A stretch of 64,000 nucleotides of DNA from Roseobacter weihaiensis (GTDB lineage Bacteria > Pseudomonadota > Alphaproteobacteria > Rhodobacterales > Rhodobacteraceae), in assembly GCF_020622345.1 (NCBI RefSeq), contig NZ_JACNMO010000001.1, positions 1 to 64,000 of the forward strand, given 5' to 3'. This document shows, in pieces, positions 57,561 to 64,000 of this stretch. The number at the start of each line of letters is the position of its first letter. Positions within the stretch are counted from its first letter, which is position 1. Below the pieces are notes generated by a model. It searched no databases. It had not been told where the DNA came from and saw only the letters and a list, made by a program, of their open reading frames with translations. The translations under genes and the position numbers were made by a program.

Positions 57561-58453
57561 CGCTCGCCCTCAGCCGACCGCAGACCCTGATCACTGCGCA
57601 GGTAGTTGAAGAACTCCGAATCCGGCGACATGACCATCGTCGAATTCGCCCCGCGCAGCGAGCGCTCATACGCCGTCATCGACCGGTAGAATTCAAAGAA
57701 TTCCGGGTCCGCGCCAAAGGCATTGGCAAAGATCGCGTTGCGTTCGGCATCGGCCTGACCGCGCACGATATCCGCTTCACGTATAGCCTCGGACGTCAGC
57801 TCGATCACCGTCCGATCCGCAAGGGCGCGCACACGCTGGGCGGCTTCCTCACCGCGGGCAATCTCATCTGCCGCTTCGCGTTCGCGTTCTGCCCGCATCC
57901 GCGCAAAGGTCGCATCCAGGTTTTGCTCGGGCAGGTTCGTCTGCTTGAGACGCACGTCAACCACTTCGAGGCCCAGAGGCAACGCCCGCTGGCGCGCCTG
58001 AGCGGTGATCCGCGCCATCAGTGTCGCCCGATCAGCAGAGAGGATGGTGTTCGATGTCACACCTTCAGAACCCAATACCGCCCGAATCGTGGGGTTTAGA
58101 ATGCCCTCCAGACGGTCTTCGGCAGCGCGCAACCCGCCAACCCCGACCGCTTGCCGAAATTGCACCACATCAGAAATGCGGTACCGCGCAAACGCATCTA
58201 CAACAAGCCGACGGTCATCTGAGGGCGTGACCTCGGTGACATCCGTATCCAGAGACAAAGTTCTGTCATCGTAGCGTACAACTTCCTGGATAAACGGAAT
58301 TTTAAAGGCCAGCCCCGGATCTTCCTTGACGGATTTGATCTGCCCAAATTGCAGCACCAGCGCTTTTTCGCGTTCATCCACGATAAAGACAGAGCTCAAC
58401 ACACCCACAAGCGCCACGACGCCGATCGGTATCAGAAATTTAGTGGCTTTCAT
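57557..58453 (-). CDS. hflC: HflC, SPFH-domain protein
   Basis: 298 residues. N-terminal membrane anchor (FLIPIGVVALVGVLSSVFIVDEREKALVLQFG), SPFH/Band 7 domain, alanine-rich helix. Forms with HflK the large cage that modulates FtsH proteolysis in the inner membrane. Start overlaps the hflK stop by one base. Confidence 0.95.
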   Translation of the reverse strand: MKATKFLIPIGVVALVGVLSSVFIVDEREKALVLQFGQIKSVKEDPGLAFKIPFIQEVVRYDDRTLSLDTDVTEVTPSDDRRLVVDAFARYRISDVVQFRQAVGVGGLRAAEDRLEGILNPTIRAVLGSEGVTSNTILSADRATLMARITAQARQRALPLGLEVVDVRLKQTNLPEQNLDATFARMRAEREREAADEIARGEEAAQRVRALADRTVIELTSEAIREADIVRGQADAERNAIFANAFGADPEFFEFYRSMTAYERSLRGANSTMVMSPDSEFFNYLRSDQGLRSAEGER

Positions 58454-59616
58454 CAGTTTGTCCCTCCAGCAGAGCGGCGCAATTCATTCAGCGGCAGATA
58501 CGGGACAACCCCCTGGCCTCCCGCGCCGCCAAGGTCACTTTCAAGGATGATCTTGTCGACACCCGACAACACGCGCTCCATTGTTTCGAGGTAGAGCCGC
58601 TTGCGTGTCACTTCAGGTGCCCGAACGTACTCCTCCAAGACAGACGTAAAGCGTGCGGCCTCGCCGGTTGCTTCGTTCACCTGCTGGGCGCGGTAGGCTT
58701 CCGCTTGCTCCAGCTGGCTGGCCGCTTCACCCCGTGCACCCGCGGTCACACGGTTTGCATAGGCGTCGGCCTGCCTTTCCAGACGGTCCCGTTCCTGCTC
58801 CGCGGCCTGCACCTCGCGGAAGCTGTCAATAACTTCGCGCGGCGGGTCGGCCTTGTCGAGGTTGAGACGGACGATATTCACACCGCTGTCGTACTGATCC
58901 AGCGTGAGCTGGATCAACTGCTGAGCTTCATCCGCGATGACCTGCCGGTCCCGGTTCAGAATCGGCGCCAGTTCACTGCGCGCGATCACCTCGCGCATGG
59001 CCGATTCGGACACAGCGCGGATGGTCTCCTGCGGCTCAGCCAGATTGAAAAGATACTTTGCAGGATCATTGATGTTCCAGACGACCTGAAAATCAATATC
59101 AATGATGTTTTCATCGGTCGTCAGCATCAAACCAGTGTCGGTCTGTCTGCCGATGTCTTCGGTCTGCTCTCGCGTCACCGGCAGGACTTCAGCGGTGACC
59201 AAAGGCCAGGGTGCAAAGTTCAAACCCGAGTTTCCGGTGGCAGAATACTCACCAAGAAAAAGCTCAACCGATTGTTCTTCGGGGGCGACCGTGTAGAAGC
59301 TGGCAAAAAGCCATGCCCCGACCGCGCCCAGCGCGATCATTCCAAACGTGCCGCGGGTAAAGGCCGGACCACCGCTGCCGTCGCCGCCTGTGCCGCGATT
59401 GCCACCACCACCGTCTTTGCCACCCATCAGGACACGCAGACGTTCCTGACCTTTCTTGACCAACTCATCGATTTCCGGGATTTGCGGGCCTTCGCCACGC
59501 GGACCACGCGGGCCGCCCCCGCCCGATCCACGATTGCCACCGTTTGAGCCCCCATTCGGTCTGTCACCACCCGAATTTCCGCCGCCCCCCCAGGGGCCGC
59601 CATTATTGCCAGCCAT
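58453..59616 (-). CDS. hflK: HflK, SPFH-domain protein
   Basis: 387 residues. Gly/Asn-rich N-terminus (about 60 residues, common in HflK), single membrane helix (FGMIALGAVGAWLFASFYTV), SPFH domain with EDIGRQTDTGLMLTTDENII, followed by a long helical tail (EVQAAEQERDRLERQADAYANRV). Partner of HflC, first gene of a hflK-hflC-DUF2065-degP set. Confidence 0.95.
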   Translation of the reverse strand: MAGNNGGPWGGGGNSGGDRPNGGSNGGNRGSGGGGPRGPRGEGPQIPEIDELVKKGQERLRVLMGGKDGGGGNRGTGGDGSGGPAFTRGTFGMIALGAVGAWLFASFYTVAPEEQSVELFLGEYSATGNSGLNFAPWPLVTAEVLPVTREQTEDIGRQTDTGLMLTTDENIIDIDFQVVWNINDPAKYLFNLAEPQETIRAVSESAMREVIARSELAPILNRDRQVIADEAQQLIQLTLDQYDSGVNIVRLNLDKADPPREVIDSFREVQAAEQERDRLERQADAYANRVTAGARGEAASQLEQAEAYRAQQVNEATGEAARFTSVLEEYVRAPEVTRKRLYLETMERVLSGVDKIILESDLGGAGGQGVVPYLPLNELRRSAGGTN

Positions 59617-59690
59617 TAAGTTCTTTCCCCTTCTGAACCGTATTACATTACGATTAAATCACGTCATAGGTACGCTCCCCCGCGCGGAAT

Positions 59691-61148
59691 TCAAGCCGTG
59701 CGGACAGGAGATCTCATAGTTACGATTTCTTCGGACATCGTGGGATGAACCGCGACTGTCCGGTCAAAATCTTCTTTCGTTGCGCCCATTTTAACAGCCA
59801 CACCAGCCAGTTGGATCATTTCACCCGCATTGGGGGCGACAATGTGACACCCAAGGACCTTGCGGGTGTTCTGCGAGACAATCAATTTCATCAGGACCCG
59901 ATCCGGTTTCTCCGCAAACGCTGTCTGCATCGCGCGGAAAGAGGTACAGTAAATCTCCACCGGTTCCTGGTCGCGGGCATCTTCTTCGCTCAGGCCCACG
60001 GTGCCCATCTCGGGCTGTGTGAAGATGGCACTCGGGATCAGCTCGTGATCCACGGCCGTCAGATTGCCCTTGAAAACCGTTTCGACAAAGGCCATCCCCT
60101 CGCGGATCGCGACCGGTGTGAGATTGACGCGGTCGGTGACATCGCCGATGGCGTAGATCGACGGCACCGCCGTCTGGCTGTATTCATCGACCTCGATCTG
60201 GCCCCGTCGCCCGAGTTTCACGCCCAGTTCTTCAAGACCAAGACCCTTGGTGTTGGGGTCACGCCCCGTCGCAAAGAGCACGGTGTCAAAAACACCCTCT
60301 GTGCCGGTGGTTGATTTGACCCAGATCGGACCGGTTGCGGTATCCTCCTCACGGGTCAGCTCTGCCAGTTCCGCCCGTTCCTGCGCCGTGCCCCCCATGG
60401 CACCGGTTTCACCTGCCGCCCGGCGCCCCTCTGCCGGGGCCATTTCGAGGATGTTCGTTCCCGTTTTGAGGTCAATGCCCCGTTCGCGCATCTGTTCGGC
60501 CACCATGCCCCGGGCTTCGTCGTCGAAACCGCGCAGGATCTGCGCGCCCCGGTAATACTGCGTCACCTCGACCCCCAGACCATTGAGAATGCCGGCAAAC
60601 TCACAGGCGATGTAGCCGCCGCCAACAATCAGAATGGACTTCGGCAGCGCCTGCATGTTGAAGATATCATCCGACACGATCCCCAGATTTGCATGCGGCA
60701 GATCTGGCCGTACCGGATGGCCACCGGTGGCCACGAGGATGTGTTTGGCGGTCCTGGTCTCGCCGGTCGACAGGGTCACCTGATGCGGCCCGGACAGGGT
60801 CGCGCGGGCGTCAAAGGTTTCAACGTTGGAGCCTGCGAGCAGATTGCGGTAAATCTGTTCCAACCGGTCCAGTTCCGTGTTCAGACGGTGCTGAAAGGCG
60901 GGCCAGTTAAAGGCTCCACGGGTCATCTCCCAGCCATAGGCCTGCGCCTCTTCGGGAATGCCTGCGTATTCAGAGGCGAAGACCATCAGTTTTTTCGGCA
61001 CACAGCCGCGAATGACACAGGTCCCGCCGTAGCGGTCCGCCTCGGCGAGGGCCACTTTCGCCCCGGCCTCGCCTGCGGCCATACGGGCCGCCCGCACCCC
61101 GCCGGAGCCGCCTCCAATCACAAACAGATCGTAGTCAAATTCACTCAT
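59691..61148 (-). CDS. gor: Glutathione-disulfide reductase
   Basis: 485 residues, FAD and NADPH dependent. FAD motif DLFVIGGGSGGVRAARMA, redox disulfide GGTCVIRGCVPKK (CxxxxC), NADPH motif GGGYIACEFAG, C-terminal HPTMSEEIVTM with the catalytic histidine. Maintains reduced glutathione, which suits the two GSTs in the window. An insertion (about residues 250-275, with GRRAAGETGAMGG) lengthens the NADPH domain. ATG at 61148. Confidence 0.93.
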   Translation of the reverse strand: MSEFDYDLFVIGGGSGGVRAARMAAGEAGAKVALAEADRYGGTCVIRGCVPKKLMVFASEYAGIPEEAQAYGWEMTRGAFNWPAFQHRLNTELDRLEQIYRNLLAGSNVETFDARATLSGPHQVTLSTGETRTAKHILVATGGHPVRPDLPHANLGIVSDDIFNMQALPKSILIVGGGYIACEFAGILNGLGVEVTQYYRGAQILRGFDDEARGMVAEQMRERGIDLKTGTNILEMAPAEGRRAAGETGAMGGTAQERAELAELTREEDTATGPIWVKSTTGTEGVFDTVLFATGRDPNTKGLGLEELGVKLGRRGQIEVDEYSQTAVPSIYAIGDVTDRVNLTPVAIREGMAFVETVFKGNLTAVDHELIPSAIFTQPEMGTVGLSEEDARDQEPVEIYCTSFRAMQTAFAEKPDRVLMKLIVSQNTRKVLGCHIVAPNAGEMIQLAGVAVKMGATKEDFDRTVAVHPTMSEEIVTMRSPVRTA

Positions 61149-61264
61149 CTTTGCGGCCTTTCTTCGGTCTGCGAACACTCAGGAGGCGGTTATAGCAGGT
61201 GATGCCTGGCTGACCAGCAGTGCCACCGAACGCTCACCAAAGCGTGTGGCAGGGTGCAAGCCTG

Positions 61265-62053
61265 TCAATCTGTTAAATCGCTGAAGAGGTTTTGCGTTTC
61301 CCCAAATTCCACCTGCTCTTTTGCGACCGTCCCATCGTTGATGTCCCGCACTTCGACCTTGCCGTCGCCATATCCCACAACAACCGTATCGCAGATGTCG
61401 ATAAAGAGGCCATTTTCCACAACGCCCGGCATCTGATTGAGGATCAGCGCAAGCTGCCGCGCATTCCCGATCCGCTTGAGGTGCAGGTCAATGATATGAT
61501 TGCCTTCATCCGTGACAAAGGGTGCATCCCCGTTCATCCGCAAGGTACTCTCGCGTCCCAGCACATCCATCGACACAAGCGTTTCCTCAACCAGCGCCTG
61601 GGTTGTCTGCCAGCCAAAAGGGATGACCTCGATCGGCAGAGGGAAAGCCCCCAGCGTTTCAACCTCTTTGCCGATATCGGCGATCACGATCATGCGGTCC
61701 GAGGCGGTCGCCACGATCTTTTCCTGCAGCAATGCGCCGCCGCCGCCTTTGATGAGGTTCAGCTCAGCGTCAAATTCATCCGCACCGTCGATGGTCAGAT
61801 CCAGCCATTTCGCCTGATCGAGCGAGATGACCTCGATGCCCACCCGTCGGGCCAGCTCCGCCGTGCGGGTCGAGGTCGGCACCGCTTTGATCGACAGCCC
61901 CTCGTTGCGCACCGTTTCACCCAGACACCGCACCAGCCACGCCGCCGTTGAGCCCGTGCCCAGCCCGACCCGCATCCCGCTTTCGACAAATTGCGCCGCC
62001 CGCTTGGCACAGACGAATTTCGCTTTGTCGATAGGCGAGAGTTCTGAGGACAT
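61265..62053 (-). CDS. rpiA: Ribose-5-phosphate isomerase A
   Basis: 262 residues. Converts ribose-5-P and ribulose-5-P in the pentose phosphate pathway. GLGTGSTAAW (phosphate loop), TIDGADEFDAELNLIKGGGGALLQEKI with the catalytic Asp/Lys/Glu residues. ATG at 62053. Slightly longer at the C-terminus than E. coli RpiA (219). Separated from gor by 116 bases. Confidence 0.96.
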   Translation of the reverse strand: MSSELSPIDKAKFVCAKRAAQFVESGMRVGLGTGSTAAWLVRCLGETVRNEGLSIKAVPTSTRTAELARRVGIEVISLDQAKWLDLTIDGADEFDAELNLIKGGGGALLQEKIVATASDRMIVIADIGKEVETLGAFPLPIEVIPFGWQTTQALVEETLVSMDVLGRESTLRMNGDAPFVTDEGNHIIDLHLKRIGNARQLALILNQMPGVVENGLFIDICDTVVVGYGDGKVEVRDINDGTVAKEQVEFGETQNLFSDLTD

Positions 62054-62254
62054 CCGGATGCTCCTTGGACTGATCTGCGGGCCTTATAGGAAACATGTCC
62101 GGCAGGTGCGAGGCCGATTTTGTATTGCGCGTCCGCATTTGAGACGAAAGATAGCGGTATGAGGGGTCGGTATCTGGGTTTGTTCACTGCGGTTTTCACC
62201 CGTGACTGTCGTTTTCAACCGGGCAGCAGGGCGCGAATCCTCTATTGAGGCAGC

Positions 62255-62944
62255 ATGAACCGGCCAACTTACATTTTGCACTATGCGCCAGATAACGCAT
62301 CGCTGGTAATCCGGCTGGCGCTGGAAGAGATCGGCGCGGACTACCGGACGCATCTGGTGGATCGCCACCAAACGCAACAGCGCAGTGCCGCCTATCTGGC
62401 GCTGAACCCCAACGGGCTGATCCCGGTTCTGGAAACCGATCAGGGCCCGCTATTCGAGACCGCTGCCGTTCTGCTCTGGCTGGCGGACCGGCATGGAGGG
62501 TTGGCCCCTGCGCCCGCCGACATGGGCCGCGGGGATTTTCTCAAATGGTTGTTTTTTCTCTCCAACACCCTGCATCCTGCGCTGCGGATGTTGTTTTACC
62601 CGGTCAACTGTATCGGAACCGATCCCGCCCATCTGGCGCAATTGGCCAGGGCGACCCGAACGCAGGTGACACGACATCTGGGAATACTCGATACGCGATG
62701 GCAAGAACCGCGGGCACTGGGGCTCGATCTTTATCTTTGCGCACTGCTGCGGTGGCTCGCGCTCTACCCGGTCTCAGACGACAAGAGCTGGTTTGATCTT
62801 CGGGACTATCCTGCGTTACTCAAGACCACCAAAGCCTTGGAAAGCCGTGCCTCTGTCGGGGCCGCCCAAGAGGCCGAAGGGCTGGGGGTCACCCCCTTCA
62901 GCGCGCCGCAGTTGCCCTCACCCCCGGAAGGAAGTGCCACCTAA
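62255..62944 (+). CDS. Glutathione S-transferase-like protein
   Basis: 229 residues. N-terminal thioredoxin fold (YILHYAPDNASLVIRLALEE, NGLIPVLETDQGPLFETAAVLLWLADR) and a helical C-terminal domain. Class unclear; distinct from the YghU-like GST above. Starts 2 bases before the sdaA gene ends the operon gap (stop at 62944, next ATG at 62946), so the two are co-transcribed. Confidence 0.88.
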   Translation: MNRPTYILHYAPDNASLVIRLALEEIGADYRTHLVDRHQTQQRSAAYLALNPNGLIPVLETDQGPLFETAAVLLWLADRHGGLAPAPADMGRGDFLKWLFFLSNTLHPALRMLFYPVNCIGTDPAHLAQLARATRTQVTRHLGILDTRWQEPRALGLDLYLCALLRWLALYPVSDDKSWFDLRDYPALLKTTKALESRASVGAAQEAEGLGVTPFSAPQLPSPPEGSAT

Positions 62945-62945
62945 G

Positions 62946-64000
62946 ATGTTTCTCTCTGTCTTTGATATGTTCAAGGTCGGTATCGGCCCGTCCTCCTCGC
63001 ACACCATGGGGCCGATGGTGGCGGCGGCCCGGTTTCTCGACATGATGCGCAGCTCTCCTTTTGAGTTTCACGGGGTGCGGGCGTCCCTGCATGGATCGCT
63101 TGCCTTTACCGGTGTCGGCCATGCCACCGACCGGGCCACGATCCTGGGTCTGGCGGGCTTTGTGCCCGAAACCTATGACGCGGATCGGGCCGAGGCCACG
63201 CTGGATGAGATCAGGGCCACCAAGCAGATCGCCGCAGAGGGCCTGCCGCGATTGCAGTTCGACCCGACCGTGGATCTGATCTTTGACTATGAGACACCGC
63301 TCAGCGGACATGCCAACGGGATGACGCTGCTGGCGACGGACGCGCAGGGTGACGTCACCCTGCGCGAGGTGTTTTATTCCATCGGCGGGGGGTTCGTGAT
63401 GACCGAGGCCGAACTGGCTGCTGGTCAGGACACCAGCGAGGACGGCCCGCCCATTCCCTACCCCTTCAAATCCGCAGCCCAGATGCTGGAGATGTCCGTC
63501 TCTTCCGGCAAGAACATCGCCGAGATGAAACGCGCCAATGAGGCCGCACGCTGCGGGATCGAGCATCTGTCCAAAGGCACAAAGCGGCTGTGGCAGGTCA
63601 TGAACAACTGCATTGAACGCGGCATGACCACGGAAGGTATCCTGCCCGGCGGTCTGCAGGTCAAACGCCGGGCCAAGGGCATTCACGACGCACTGATGGC
63701 GGAACGCGGCATGAACCTGCATGCGCCCCATACCATCAACGACTGGATGAGCGTCTACGCCATGGCCGTGAATGAGGAGAACGCCGCCGGCGGTCAGGTT
63801 GTCACCGCCCCCACCAACGGGGCGGCAGGTGTTCTGCCGGCAACCCTGCGGTATTATCTGGACCACGTGCCCGGCGCGTCCGAGGCGCATATCGAGGATT
63901 TTCTGCTGACCGCTGCCGCCATTGGCGGGCTGGTCAAATACAACGCCTCGATTTCAGGAGCCGAAGCCGGGTGCCAGGCGGAGGTCGGCTCTGCCGCTGC
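62946..64000 (+). CDS. sdaA: L-serine ammonia-lyase (iron-sulfur type), cut by the window end
   Basis: Deaminates serine to pyruvate with a [4Fe-4S] cluster. The visible ~350 residues show the N-terminal beta domain (FDMFKVGIGPSSSHTMGPMVAA, LHGSLAFTGVGHATDRA) and the start of the alpha domain (YPFKSAAQMLEM, VVTAPTNGAAGVLPATL, NASISGAEAGCQAEVGSA, where the cysteine is one cluster ligand). ATG one base after the GST stop. The usual length is about 460 residues, so the last quarter, with two further cluster cysteines, is missing. Confidence 0.95.
   Translation, partial: MFLSVFDMFKVGIGPSSSHTMGPMVAAARFLDMMRSSPFEFHGVRASLHGSLAFTGVGHATDRATILGLAGFVPETYDADRAEATLDEIRATKQIAAEGLPRLQFDPTVDLIFDYETPLSGHANGMTLLATDAQGDVTLREVFYSIGGGFVMTEAELAAGQDTSEDGPPIPYPFKSAAQMLEMSVSSGKNIAEMKRANEAARCGIEHLSKGTKRLWQVMNNCIERGMTTEGILPGGLQVKRRAKGIHDALMAERGMNLHAPHTINDWMSVYAMAVNEENAAGGQVVTAPTNGAAGVLPATLRYYLDHVPGASEAHIEDFLLTAAAIGGLVKYNASISGAEAGCQAEVGSAA

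Noticed and set aside
62898-63890. 330-aa open frame antisense to sdaA
   Set aside because: sdaA is unmistakable on the plus strand, though it runs off the window edge.

Overview
The window reads as chromosome of a marine Roseobacter-group alphaproteobacterium (Rhodobacteraceae/Roseobacteraceae). This is inferred from gene content and order: folB-folP-glmM, glyQ-DUF6446-glyS, ftsY-EamA-yciB, hflK-hflC-DUF2065-degP, a SAM-II riboswitch on metZ, an alphaproteobacterial GTTC-N7-GTTC SOS box, and high GC throughout apart from the left end. No species call is possible from the sequence alone.

Region 1-4827 is an accessory island. It carries a decayed small serine resolvase, a secreted-protein gene split by one in-frame amber codon, a ParDE toxin-antitoxin pair, and a two-gene operon behind an SOS box: a 98-residue acidic protein and a large serine recombinase. 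The recombinase frame runs into the antisense strand of a tRNA-Leu(GAG) gene, so the tRNA 3' end looks like the attachment site and the island lies on its 3' side. The left boundary is outside the window.

From 4967 on the sequence is ordinary core chromosome. 5-12.6 kb: lipB, a PAS histidine kinase with its CheY-like partner, ctaD, a delta-class carbonic anhydrase, a DUF2244 protein, a WYL regulator with a divergent tiny gene, and yqeY. 12.8-27.5 kb: carA, a membrane glycosyltransferase with an MshEN-like N-terminus, a GntR regulator, a HAD nucleotidase, a UbiH-type hydroxylase, a class V aminotransferase, two coupled Lrp/AsnC regulators divergent from ilvC, a DMT exporter, the folB-folP-glmM operon and a cell-wall hydrolase. 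27.6-46.6 kb: ppdK, glyQ/DUF6446/glyS, a probable pseudoprotease with SPOR and peptidoglycan-binding parts, trkH with a thiamine-diphosphate enzyme, a DUF1127 protein, folE2, riboswitch-controlled metZ, an alpha/beta hydrolase, a GST, a Popeye-like cAMP-binding membrane protein, yciB and a second DMT protein. 46.7-64 kb: ftsY with a 21-copy hexanucleotide repeat, a NuoE-NuoF fusion protein, an AlkB-like membrane oxygenase, xseA, purD, an FG-GAP protein with a ferredoxin, degP/DUF2065/hflC/hflK, gor, rpiA, a GST and the start of sdaA, which runs off the right edge.

Functional groupings: folate synthesis (folE2, folB, folP), one-carbon and amino acid metabolism (metZ, ilvC, sdaA, glyQS), envelope quality control (HflKC, DegP) and thiol redox (gor, two GSTs). 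The items most worth a second look are the recombinase whose C-terminus is encoded by its own attachment site, its SOS control, the AT-rich in-frame insertion in glyS, the MshEN-glycosyltransferase fusion, the SPOR pseudoprotease, and the Glu-Pro microsatellite in ftsY.
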